Origin: Talinum fruticosum
Taxonomy: Eukaryota > Streptophyta > Magnoliopsida > Caryophyllales > Talinaceae
NCBI GenBank assembly: GCA_021018815.1
Contig: JAITYX010000046.1
Location: 638,501-702,500 of the forward strand
DNA length: 64,000 nucleotides
Reading direction: 5' to 3'
The notes beneath the pieces were generated by a model. The model was not told the origin of the DNA. It worked only from the letters and a program-made list of their open reading frames with translations, and did not search any database. Position 1 is the stretch's first letter; every line of letters starts with the position of its first letter. A program made the position numbers and the translations under genes. Shown here in pieces: positions 23,376 to 35,090 of the stretch.

Positions 23376-24261
23376 GGAAGACAATATTGGAACCATAATA
23401 ACAATAATTCATACGCCTAAAGTTGGCAAACAATTATTCAAGTCGAGAATTCCTAAAACCGACATTCTTTTAATTTGGGCTTAGATATTAGGTTATTTGG
23501 GCTTGTAGAGAGTAGAGGGCCCAATAACCAAGCAAATGAAAAAAATAAATAAAAATAAAAGAGGAGGCTGGAATTTTGATAGAGGAGAGAGAAATTTCAT
23601 ATTTTGATTTTGGCTATTTAAGCCCCAAAAACCTCAAAAACTCAATCTTCATCATTTGTTCTCCTTCCTAAACGAACCCATATCCCTCACTCAACCCCCT
23701 CTCGCTGCCAGCCCAGCTGCCTGCCGACCACAGCCCAAATGAGCCACCCGCCACCGACCACCGTGGGGTTTTCTATTGCACTCTGCTGCCGTGCTGCTGC
23801 TGCTCGTTGCTGCACCTGCCACCAGCCAGCCACCATCACCGCCAACTCGCTGCTTCCCGCCGCCGTCAACCACCACCAGTCACCGGAGTTCCGATCAGCC
23901 ATCCCTTCCACCATAAAAACCCTCATTTTTCTTGTGCGTTTTGGGTAAAAACCTCAACCTTCAACTAATCAATTCCTTTAATTTTTAGAAATGATTAGTT
24001 ACATGTTCCATGCAAAGGATTATTGTGTAAAATCATATTACATACCCAATATTATACTTTTGGGAATCGTTGATTGGAAATGGTAACTCGAGTTGCCCCA
24101 AATCTTGGTATGAGAAGTAATTATCTTGCATGTGCTTTTAATGGGTTTTAGTGAGCTAATATGATACTTACAATGATGGAAAATTTATAAGATAAACCTT
24201 TCATAGATATCACACAAAGACAAAATACGTAGAGCATAAGAAAGTGGAGTTTAGAAGACTC

Positions 24262-24476
24262 TGCCACCCACCACGGGTGCCCCCACATCCTGAGAGGCAG
24301 GCCGTGGTGGCCAGCAGCGAGTTAATTGACCCAAAACACCCACCACGGGTGCTCCCACACACCATGGGGTAACCCGTGGTGGCTACCAGAAGTCACCACT
24401 GACCGTGGAAAGGCCCTTGATGAGCTCTAGAGCCGACCATTGACCCCACTGGCCGTGGGGAGGTCCGTGGTGGCTT
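24262..24476. repeat. GC-rich minisatellite of hairpin units
   Basis: About three degenerate units of 70-80 bp built on CCACCACGGGTG and CCGTGGTGG. The middle one is a perfect 11-bp inverted pair (24340-24350 with 24372-24382) around a 21-base loop. Confidence 0.75.
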
Positions 24477-26098
24477 CCAAAGCAATGGAAATTTGGTTTT
24501 CGTGATGATTCAAGTTTATTAGAAAATTTTGGAGGAAGAAATTAACTAAAATAGGCATGCATGTAAAAAAATTAAATGAAACTTTAAAGAGTACTATATT
24601 ATGTGAGGAGCTAAGAAAAAAAAAAAAAGTAGGCATGCATGTTGTGCTATAAGGATATGGATTAAAAATGTGAATTAAGGAGAATAGGTAAGTTGAATGA
24701 TTTAAGAAGTTGAAGACAATAAGTAATTTTGGGGAAGATCAAAGAAAATAAGTCATTTTGAAGGTTAAAGGGAAGAAGTGATTTGGATTATTGAAGTAAA
24801 TTAAAGAAAATAAATGAGGTTGAGAATTTAAGAAAATAAGCTAACGTAGGTGATTTATAAGGATTGGGTTAGTATATAAGTGAAGAATAATTAAGCAACG
24901 TTGGAGGACTAAACAATTAGATGAGCAAGATACATAATTTGAGAGGTGACCGATTAACACGTTAGGTGTTTTATGAAGAAATGCTCAAGTGAACCTTATG
25001 ATCATATTACGTGTCAACGGGAGTTGGTATAAGTTACGAATGTAACTTTAAAACTTCAACCTATAAAATTCATCCAGCCGATTTAACAATCTACGAAGTG
25101 ATTTTGTTTTATTTTAAATTCATCTAGTCATGGGTAGTTACAAAAGGAAATAATGTAAGTAATAACAATAGTAATAACATTAGCGATGGTAATAAGAACG
25201 ATAATAAATTTGATTACTAAGAGTATTGAACCTATTAATGAAACACTTTATTTTATTAAGGCATCCATGTCGTTTATCCGAGTCAACAACTTCAAAGGGA
25301 TCAGAAAGAATATTTCCACGATTTAAGGTACGTTTATTGCTTGTACATTACGAAAACCCATATGTTTATACATAACAATATCAAATGGTTTGCTTGATGA
25401 AATGAACCATTTCAAATATTATTTGTCACCTAATTATGTGGCTCTGCCCCATATCAATCATGTTATATCATGATCATATCATATCATATATATTTGGCCA
25501 TTATCAACCGAGACTTTGCCGATCGGTGCAGGTATGCTCATATTTAGCGAAACCGATGATCGTAAGGAACCACTCGGATAATAAATGAATAATCGTTTTA
25601 CTATATTCTTCCTGTCTGATTTATAAATGAATTGAAATGCATGCGCTCAAATTAATATATCTTTACATAAATTATTTACAGTACATAGATAGACGTGCTG
25701 AGCTTCGGCTCATTATTTCGAAATGTTTTTCTCTGTTTTGTTTTAGGTGAGGCTAATGCGAGAGGAAAACGAGATGAGTTCATTTTGGTCATCGGGAGTT
25801 CGAGGCTCACAGTGATAGTCAAGAACGTGATGTGTGGGAGTTGTGTATGCTTTGGTTAATAAGTTATAGTCATGATGGTGCTCGATAACTTGTCGCCCAT
25901 TATGTTGTTATAAGTTGGGCGTCCTACGTGTTATGAACCTTAACCTAATAAGTTATGTTTGTATGTTAAATAGATAGTTGCCTAGCTCTTGTTAAAGAGA
26001 GGCAATAACGCTTCTAATTCTCTTTTCCGCTGCGCTAATTACTAGTTAGTCGGTCGAGTATGACTAAACTGGTGATTATGGGTTTTGGGGGCGTTATA

Positions 26099-26743
26099 AG
26101 AAGTAGAAAAGCCTTGTCTCGCTGGTGATTGACAGCTTGAAGCCGATTACTTTTGTAATTTAAAAATAGGATAACCTCGTTTAGATAATCTACAAAAGTA
26201 AACAATTTTGGTTCTCAAAGTATAAAATACTTCGGTCCAAGATTAGGCACGGAATAATAATTTAATTAAGCTAATTAAGTGTAAAATTATCTTAGGCCTA
26301 GAGGACTGGAATTTTCTTAATCTAATATTCACTACACTCGGAATCCATCGAGTCGGTCTTAGGAAAGATCAAGTTATAAAGAAAATATCGAGTATAAGTA
26401 CATGATCTAGAAAAATAATTCTCTAACAAACATGCTAACTTAGAAAGATGAATTAATGCTGTATTTCACTTTACCTCGAATATGAAGTCGAACTTAGCTT
26501 AAAAGTGTTAAAGAGATGGTTTGAACATGCGATAAAACTAAGTAGTGTCTAAGTGACTCGAAACATCGAGTGTGAGTTGATGAACAAGAATGTGTTTTCC
26601 GAGTTAGTCGAATACAATGAAAACATATGCAATAGTTTCTATATTACTCGTAATGACTTGTAATCAAAACTTAGGAATGATGCGGTTTGTACCGAGTCCT
26701 TGATAGTACTAAGAATGATATAAATTTAGAGTCCGAGTGTTCA
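26099..26743 (-). repeat. Unit 4 antisense half-LTR, left end lost
   Basis: It resumes at AGAAGTAGAAAAGCCTTGTC directly after the chromovirus LTR and runs to the LTR terminus at 26743. The first ~130 bp of the module are missing. Confidence 0.85.
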
Positions 26744-27234
26744 AGTTGACTCGGTGAAACTAAGCTAGGAGTTATTATATGTTTGTGCTTTACGAGTTAC
26801 TCGAAACTATACCGAGTCGGACTCGGTATTTGAGAAAAATGGACTTTAAACTTTTGTAATCATCTCTACATTAGTGGAGAATTTGAGAAATTTCTTTTAA
26901 AATTTCTCTTTTTTATCTCTATATCGCGCTCATCGATCGGTTAACTAGCTGTTAGGAGAAAGACACTCGGAATTCTAACCATTGGAGGCAAAACCCTCAC
27001 ACCCGTCTAAGGCAACCGTAAGAGGCTTAGGTAAGACCAAATTCGAAGGACATTTCGTCGCTATAAATAGCATCCCTTTTCTTTATTTCGCTAATTTACT
27101 CTCTTCCAACCTAACTTCGTCGCATACTTGCTATCGCACACTAAGATCTCTATATTCCCAGTACTCTCTCTCTCTCTCTCTATCTCTCTCTCGTTCCTTA
27201 GAGCTCATTCTCTGTCACTTGAAAATCATCAGTC

Positions 27235-27990
27235 ATACCTAAAACGAGTTCAGCCAAAGACTTTCTAGGGATCGCCACCAAGCAAACTCAAGAGGGTCCT
27301 TCTAACCCCTCCGAATCTTCTTCACCTAACACCTCACATTGGTTGAGAAGTTCTTCCCAACCACATCCTTCTCGTGGTTGAATCACATCAAAACCACTCG
27401 AGTCTAAAACTTCCTTTACTTCGGTGAGTTTATTTAACCGAACTCGTTTTGAGTTGTATTATAATCTTTCCTGCTCTAAGGGTGTCATCACCTCAAGCGT
27501 TTGCGACACATTTGTGCGCATAAACGTACCTTTCCCTCCTTCATCGTCTTTTCAAAGTTTCCTATCTCTTTCTCAACTGTAATGCCATCTCTTTCAATGA
27601 GATTACGGATGAGTTCTTTGAAATATACGCCACGGAAGTCCCTGTGTCATGGAAGAATTTCTTAATGACTCGGATGAAGACCGAGGACAGACTTCTCTGT
27701 TTCTTTCTTATGAGAACTTTCTTCTCGCATCATTCAAGCAAAGAGAATCCTAACTCAAAGATTCTAAAAGCTTTTCTCAATAATCTCAAGGGCTACGATG
27801 TAGCCCTCTTTCCATCTATCATTTAGCAGATGGCCACTATGCCAGCTCGGGCGAAGAAAAACTCTCCTCTTTCCTTCCGAGCCTTTCTAACCGTAGTTTT
27901 CAAGCAATTTAAGGTTCCCTTCCCTCACACCTAAATGTAGTGTCTAAGGCCACCATCGTTGTAGGCAAGAAGGAACTTCTTGACTCCTAA
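27235..27990 (+). pseudogene. Unit 4 env-like half ORF
   Basis: The TATA box is at about 27062, followed by a leader with a CT run and ATA at the start position. Visible pieces are LLCFFLMRTFFSHHSSKENP, KAFLNNLKGYDVALFPSII and the end RKELLDS with TAA at 27988-27990. Several indels lie in the 5' half (near 27265 and 27440). The last 350 bp are the best conserved. Confidence 0.82.
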
Positions 27991-28757
27991 AGGTGCTTTA
28001 ATCAACCGGTGGTCTTTGAAAAGTAAGGTGAAAACCACCGTTGATCTTACCGTTGAAGATTTCAGTTTTGGGGACAAACAACCTTGACACGACATTTGAG
28101 CCTTGTATACAAGTAGAAAGGCCTTGTCTGCTGGTGATTGATAGCTTGAAGCCGATTACTTTTGTAATTCAAAAATAGGATAACCTCGTTTAGATAACCT
28201 GCAAAAGTAAACAATTTTGGTTCTCAAAGTATAAAATACTTTGGTGCAAGATTAGGCACGAGATAATAATTTAATTAAGATAATTAACTGTAAAATTATC
28301 TTAGGCCTAGAGGAGTGGAATTTTCTGAGTCTAATATTCATTAGACTAAGAATCCACCGGAGTCAATCTTAGGAAAGATCAAGTTATAAAGAAAATATCG
28401 GAATATAAGTACATGATCTAGAAAAATATTTCTCTAACAATCATGCTAACTTAGAAAGATGAATTAACGTTGTAATTCACTTTACCTAAGAATATGAAGT
28501 CAGAACATAGATTAAAAGTGTTAGAGAGATGGTTTGAACATGCGATAAAACTAAGTAGTGTATGAGTGACTCGGACACATTAGTGTGAGTTGATGAATAA
28601 AAATGTGTATTCCGAGTTAGTCGGAATCGAATGAAAATATATGCAATAGTTTCTATATTACTCAAAATGACTTGTAATCAAAACTTAGGAAGGATGCGGT
28701 TTGTACCTAAGTCATTGATAGCACTAAGAATGATATAAATTCGAGTCCGAGTCTTCA
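27978..28757 (-). repeat. Unit 5 antisense half-LTR
   Basis: A full-length module of about 780 bp from the env junction to GAGTCTTCA at 28757. It is very similar to the modules at 20551 and 42857. Confidence 0.87.
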
Positions 28758-29245
28758 AGTTGACTCGGTGAAACTAAGGTAGGAGTTATTATATGTTTGC
28801 GCTTTTGAGTCACTCAAAAGCTATACCTGAGTCGGACTCGAGTATTTGACAAAAACGGACTTAAAACTTCGAAATCATCTCTAGATTAGTGGAGAATTTC
28901 ATAAAGTTCTTTTAAAATTTATCTTTTTCTCTCTCTCTATCGCGCATATCGATCGGTGAACTAGCTGTTGGGAGAAAGACACTGGAATTCTAACCGTTAG
29001 AGACAGAACCGTCACACCTGTCCGAGACGACCGTTGGAGGATTAGGTCGAACGAACTCGAACGACTTTCCTTTTGCTATAAATAGCATCCCTTTTTCCTT
29101 TATTTTGCTACTTTACTCTTTTCTAACCTAATCTCTCACTTACTTGCTCGGCATACTAAGATCTCTGTATTCCCAGTACTCTCTCTCTCTCTCTCTCTCT
29201 CTCGTTCCTCCGAGCTCATTCTCTGTCACATGAAAATCATCAACC

Positions 29246-30002
29246 ATACCTAAAAGAGGTTCAGCCAAAGGCTTTCTAGTGTCTGCAACCAAGAAACCTA
29301 GAACCAAGCAAACTCAAGAGGGTCTTCCAAAATCTTCGTCACCCAACACCTCACATTGGGTGAGAACTTCGCCCAACCATATCCATCTCATGGTAGAAGC
29401 ACATAAAAACCACTAGAGTCTACAACTTCGTTTACTTCAGTGAGTTTATTTACCCGGAACTTGTTGAATTCTATTATAATCTTTCCTACTCGAGGATGTC
29501 CTCACCTCAAGTTTGTATAACACAGTTGTGCACATAAACCTTTCGCTCCTCCATCGTCTATTCAAAGTTTCCTCTGTTTTCGTCAACTATAATCTCATCT
29601 CTTTCAACGAGATTACGGATGAGTTATTTGAAAAATACGCCAAGGAAGTCCCCGACTCACGGAAGAATTTCTCGGTGACTCGGATGAAAACTAAGGCCAG
29701 ACTTCTCTATTTCCTTCTTATGAGAACTTTCTTCTCTCACCATTCAAGCAAAGAGAATCCTAACTTAAAGATTCTTAAAGCTTTGTTCGATATTCTCAAG
29801 GGCTACGATGTAGACCTTTTCCCAGCTATCATTGAGAAGGTGGCCATCATGCCAGCTCGGGAAAAGAAAACCTTTATTCTTTCCTTTGGAGCCATTCTAA
29901 CTATAGTTTTCAAGCAGTTTAAGGTTCCCCTCCGCTCGGACCCAAATGCGAGTGTCTTAGGCTACCATCGTTGTTGGCAGGAACGAACTTCTTGACTCCT
30001 AA
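29246..30002 (+). pseudogene. Unit 5 env-like half ORF
   Basis: The TATA box is at about 29079, a CT run lies at 29180-29203, and ATA is at the start position. It contains one of the longest uninterrupted stretches in the array (29513-29995, 160 codons): LLHRLFKVSSVFVNYN, EITDELFEKYAKEVPDSRKN, LLMRTFFSHHSSKENPN and ILTIVFKQFKVPL. It shares GTATAACACAGTTGTG and CTTTCGCTCC variants with unit 8, which marks them as sister copies. The stop at 30000-30002 is supplied by antisense LTR sequence. Confidence 0.83.
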
Positions 30003-30718
30003 AAGTGCTTCAATCAACAGGTGGTGTCTCGAAAATTAAGGTGAAAACCACCGTTGAGCTTAGCGTTGAAGATTTCCAGCTTTAGAAACAGACAACCCTA
30101 ATACAACGATTCGAGCCTTGTCAAGAAGTACAAAAACCTTGCTGCTAGTGATTGACGACTGAAGCCGGTTACTTTTGTAATTCAAAAATGGGATAACCTC
30201 GTTTAGATAACCTACAAAAGTAAACAATTTTGGTTCTCAAAGTATAAAATACTTTGGTCCAAGATTAGGCACGAGATAATAATTTAATTAAGATAATTAA
30301 GTGGAAACTTATCTTAGGCCTAGAGCAGTTAAGTTTTCCGAGTCTAATATTCATTACACCGAGAATCCATCATAGGAAGTCTTAGGAAAGATCAAGTTAT
30401 AAAGAAAATATAAGAGTATAAGTTCATGATCTAGACAAATAATTCTCTAACAAACATGTTGACTTAGAAAGATGAATTAATGTTGTAATTCATTTTACCT
30501 CGGAATATAAAGTCGAAGTTAGATTAAAAGTGTTAGAGAGATGGTTTTAACATACGATTAAACTAAGTAGTGTCTCGAATGACTCGAAACATCGAGTGTG
30601 AGTTGATGAACAAGAATGTGTTTTCCGAGTCGAGTCATAATCAAATGAAAACATATGTAATAGTTTCGTATTACTCGGAATAGCTTATAATTCGAGTGTG
30701 AGTTTTCAAATTGACTCA
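29990..30718 (-). repeat. Unit 6 antisense half-LTR (short variant)
   Basis: It lacks about 70 bp near the LTR terminus (after TAGCTTATAATTCGAGTGTGAG). The same deletion occurs in unit 9, so these two share a recent common ancestor. Confidence 0.85.
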
Positions 30719-31184
30719 GTGAACTAAATTAGGCATTATTATATGTTTGTGCTTTCGAGTCACTAAGAAACGACACCGAGTCGGACTCGGTATTTGAGAA
30801 AAATGGACTTCAAACTTTTTAAATCATCTCTAGATTAGTGGAGAATATGAGAAATTTCTTTTAAAATTTCTCTTTTTCCTTGTCTCTACCGCGCTCATCG
30901 ATTAGTGAACTAGCCGTTGGGAGAAAGACACTGGAATTCTAACCGTTGGAGGCGGAACCGTCACACTGTCTAAGGTAACCGTTGGAGGATTAGGTCGAAC
31001 AAATTCGAAGGACATTCCTTTCCTCTAAATAACATCCCTTTTCTTTTATTTCGCGACTTTACTCTCTTCTAACCTAATCTCTCGCTTACTTGCTCTCGTA
31101 CACTAAGATCTCTCGTATTCTCAGCACTCTCTCTCTCCCTCTCGTTCCTTGTTGCTCATTCTCCGACACTTGAAAATCATCGTC

Positions 31185-31661
31185 ATACCTAAAAGAGGTT
31201 CAGTCTAAGACTTTCTAGGGTCTACAACCAAGAAACCTAGAACCAAGAAAACTAAAGAGAATCCTTCTAACCCCTCCAAAATCTTCATCACCCAACACCT
31301 CACTTTGGATGAGAAGTTCTTCCCAACCACATCCTTCTCGTGGTTGAATCACATCAAAACCACTGGAGTCTACAATTTCCTTCGGTTCAGTGAGTTTATT
31401 TACCAAGACCTCGTTGTTGTTCTATTATAATCTTTCCTGCTCGGATGGTGTCATCACATCAAGAGTTTGCGACACATTTGTGCGCATAAACCATTCCCTT
31501 CTCCATCGTCTTCTCAAAGTTTCCTCTCTTTTTCTCAACTATAATCCCATCTCTTTTAACGAGATTATGGATGAGTTCTTTGAAAAATACGCCAAGGAAG
31601 TCCATATGTCACGGAAGAATTTCTCGGTGACTCGGATGAAGACTAAGGCCAAACTACTCTA
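31185..31661 (+). pseudogene. Unit 6 env-like half ORF, 5' part, split by the full-length copia element
   Basis: The TATA box is degenerate (CTCTAAATAACATCCC at about 31023) and the start position is ATA. Visible pieces are LLHRLLKVSSLFLNYNPISF, EIMDEFFEKYAKEVHMSRKN and FSVTRMKTKA. The frame is entered by the copia element after CTCTA at 31657-31661. The 3' part resumes at 42574. Confidence 0.85.
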
Positions 31662-33231
31662 TGAAGACTCGGACTTTACTCAAGCACAATTATGAGTTCT
31701 AACAAAGGAATCAGGTATAAGAATTTCTCACTTATAGAGTTTTGATTCCAAGGTGTTCTCTCGTACCTTAGAAACTTTTCTCGAGTGTTATAGTACTTTT
31801 CTCTAAGTCATATGACATTGACTTCATGTATTTCTTGCTTGTCTCTAAGTGACTCGGAAAACAGATATGCACTCACGCTTGTCTTACTTAGTTCCGAGTC
31901 CCTCATCACTTAGATTTATCGCATGTTGAAGTGACTAGTATTTCACTTAACCGCACTTAGGTCCGACTTCATGTTATAAGTCCTATTCTATTGTAGTCGG
32001 CGCTTCTAGTCCGAACCATGCTTAGTCTAAATCAAGTTTGTTTCACTCGATATTCGTTGTATAACTTGATTCTCGCTTAGACTAACTCGGATGGAATTTT
32101 GAGTTTCATGGATATTAGACTCGTAAAATTCCATTCCTTTTCTAACTCGGATAATTAATCGATCAATTATCTTAATTATATTATTATCTCGTGTCTAATC
32201 TTGGACCAAAGTATTTTATACTTTGAGAACCAATTTGATTTACTTTTGTAGGTTATTCAAACGAGGATACACTTTTTGAAATACAAAAGTAACCTAGCTT
32301 CAAGACGTCAAATCACCAGCAGACATGGCTTTTCCCCTTCTCTAGCCTAGCCCCGTAAGATTGTGTCGTGGCCGTCTGCTTCCAAATCTGGAAAACCGAA
32401 ACGCCAAGCTTAACGGTGGTTTCCACCTTATCCTTCAAGACACCGCCACTGGTTTTAGGACTTCCAAAGAAGTTAAGAACCATTGTCCAACGTTCATAGT
32501 TAACAACGGTCACAAAGGACTTCCAATCGAAGATGGAGATAACGGCTACTCGCCTGGTCATCTATAAAAGGAAGCCAACTTACAAGACTTGAAGATTGTC
32601 GAACCTATTGTTAATACATACTTGAGCAAAAGTCATTGTATTCACTTTCAATCTTCTACTTACAACTCCCACTCGTAATTCATTATATTCTCGAGTTGTA
32701 ACGTCTTGTACTTCGTTACAATCACTCTCTTCTTACTTTCTAAGTAAGGTCCCTTGACCGAGCTGTAAAGGTTAACTCAGCTTAGTTGTCCCTAGCATGT
32801 AAGGGTTCTCTCAGCTAGGAAGTACTAGATCAGATAAGGGAACTTCGAGTCTAGGAAAAACTTGTAAAGAGTTGTCGAAGGGAGCAACTTGGGTTCGGCC
32901 AGCCTACGGTATTTTGTGGACTCAAAATAGTGGATTGACTCCGTGCTTGGATTAGCACGGTCCGTAGTTTTCTGCCCCAGGAGGGTTTCCACATAATATC
33001 TGTGTATTAACTTTCCGAGTTCATTCTAGACTCGGACATACTCGACCGCAGCTTGAATCGCTTCCTTACTTTTTACCGAGATTTTGAGTTCATACTTTTC
33101 CGACCTTGTTTTAGACTCGTAATCATGCTTCGTCTCTACTTTGGCTAAAAGAGCTCAATCTTCACGAAAATCCTCCATCACCCTATTCACCCCCTCTAGG
33201 GTGACCGAGACTCTCCCGGAGCAAACCTTCA
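31662..33231 (+). repeat. 5' LTR of copia copy 2
   Basis: TGAAGACTCGGAC...AAACCTTCA, 1570 bp. The TATA box CTATAAAAGG is near 32562. It matches the 3' LTR along its length; the 33-bp length difference comes mainly from a missing stretch near 32490. Confidence 0.92.
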
Positions 33232-33233
33232 AT

Positions 33234-33246
33234 TGGTATCGTAGCC
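33234..33246 (+). other. Primer-binding site of copy 2 (initiator tRNA-Met type)
   Basis: TGGTATCGTAGCC starts 2 bases after the LTR. Plant copia elements normally carry TGGTATCAGAGCC here, complementary to the 3' end of initiator tRNA-Met. The difference is at CAG. Confidence 0.85.
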
Positions 33247-33291
33247 TAGCCTTTCGTAAAGGATCTAACCATCCAAAGGTTTAAAGATCAA

Positions 33292-35090
33292 ATGGCTCGT
33301 AACAACGGAGAGTTCGATGAAGGAAGATCTTCCATCGGACCACCAAAATTCAAAGGATCAAATTTCGTGCACTGGAAGAAGCTCATGGAATGTTTCCTCA
33401 TGGATCATGATGAAGATGTCCGGGACATCATACAAAATGGAAACTACATTCCCATGAAGACAGAAGAGTTCAGAATCATTCCCAAGACTAAGGCCGAGTT
33501 TACTCCGTGTGAAGTAGAGAAGTTCGAAAGAACTTCAAGGCAATGAACATTCCGATGTGCGCCATCAGCTCGAAGAATATAATCGAGTATCCGCTCGTGA
33601 TTCAGCCAAAGAAGTGTGGGACACACTGGTCAACACTTATGAAGGCACAAGCCAGGTCGGATAAGCGAAGATCAGCCAATATCTTCATAAATATGAGCTA
33701 TTCAAGATGGAGCCGAAGAGAACATTACTCGGATGTTCATTCGATTTACCGAGATTACCAACAATCTCAAATCTCTGGGTAAGAAGATTAACCACGAAGA
33801 AATGTGCAGAAAGATACTCGAAGCCTATCAAAGAGAAGATGGGGTCCCAAGGTGACGGCCATAGAGGAGGCTTAAAACCTATCACTCCTAAAGCCGGATG
33901 AGCTCATTGGGAAGCTTCTCACTCATGAAATCCACCTGGAAGAGGAGGATGCTGAGGGCAGTACCAAAAAGAACATAGCACTCAAAGCCTCGAAACCCGA
34001 GAAGCAAATCCGAGTTCCTCCGACTCGAAGAGGATCCCATGGCACTTATTGCAAGAGGTTTCAAGAGAATAATGAAGCACAAAAGATGGGATAAAAGGCC
34101 AAAAGAAGAATTCTATAAGAAAGATAAGAAGGACAGGAAAGGTAAGTATTCTTCTCCTTCAAAGTTATCTTTAACTAAGAATTCTGGATGTTTTGAGTGT
34201 GGCAAGAAAGACCACATAGTCAAAGACTATCTAAAGAGAAAAAGGGACAGAAAGAAGAAAAAGGCTATGATGGCAACATGGAGCGATGAGGACTCATCGA
34301 AGATAACGAGGACTCGGACGACTCAAAATGTCTAATGGCTATTTGTGACTCACAAGCGTAAGCAGAGTCGGACTCGGACAATGAGGAATCCAATCCTTAA
34401 GAGGTAATTGAGTACTTTCTCAAATTCTCCAAAGTTGATTTAGCAAAATATATTTTCACTTTGGAAGAAAAGTCCAATCTCGATTCTTCTCGTTTTAAAG
34501 AACAACTTGAGTTGATTTCCTCCGAGAGTAGTTCTTTAAAAATTGAGTTGGAAAACCGAGACTTACACTCGGAGAACTCAAGACTAGTGCTCAATCCAAT
34601 GAGACTGAGTCCGAGTTACTAAGAAAAGAAAATGAGCAACTAAAGCAAAAGCTCGACCGAGTCTCAAGATGTTGTTTTAAAATTCACTCAAGGTCGAAAA
34701 ACCTTGACATGCTCTTAGGATCTCAATGTGTCTCCTTCGAAAAAAAGGTGTTGGTTTCAACAAAGAGGAGGAATCCAATTCCTACTCGAGCTCTTCAAAA
34801 GGATTCCGTAACTGTAAAGTTCAGGAAAGCTGAGCATGGTCCCATTCATAAAAATGAAGAGAGGACTAGGCCCAGAGCAGCTTACAAGAAGAAACCATCT
34901 TCTCCAGTCTCCAAAGGAAAAGTTTTCAAAAAGAAAGAGACACGGACTCAGCTTCTTTAAAGAAAAGACTTAGAATCGGACTAAACCCAAAGTCATTCAA
35001 ATCTGGTTCCGAAAACCTTCTTCCTCATAAAAGGACCACAAGAAAGAGTGTTACTCGGGTTCGTTGGAGGGAGTGAGAAGGGTTAGATTG
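33292..35090 (+). pseudogene. copia gag remnant with long coiled-coil C-terminus
   Basis: Gag forms the virus-like particle. It starts MARNNGEFDEGRSSIGPP, followed by PKFKGSNFVHWKKLMECFL, the usual N-terminal copia gag block. The zinc knuckle lies at about 34189-34235 (CFECGKKDHIVKDY): Cys-X2-Cys-X4-His is kept, but the fourth ligand is Tyr in place of Cys. After it comes an acidic/Lys-rich region with a coiled-coil look (SSSLKIELENRDLHSENSR, RKENEQLKQKL), as in SIRE gag. At least five frame breaks divide it. The start is the first ATG after the primer site with family-like N-terminus. Confidence 0.85.

Noticed and set aside
23687..23948. Ala/Trp-rich ORFs on both strands near 23.8 kb
   Set aside because: GC-rich low-complexity part of the chromovirus LTR; no start context or domain.
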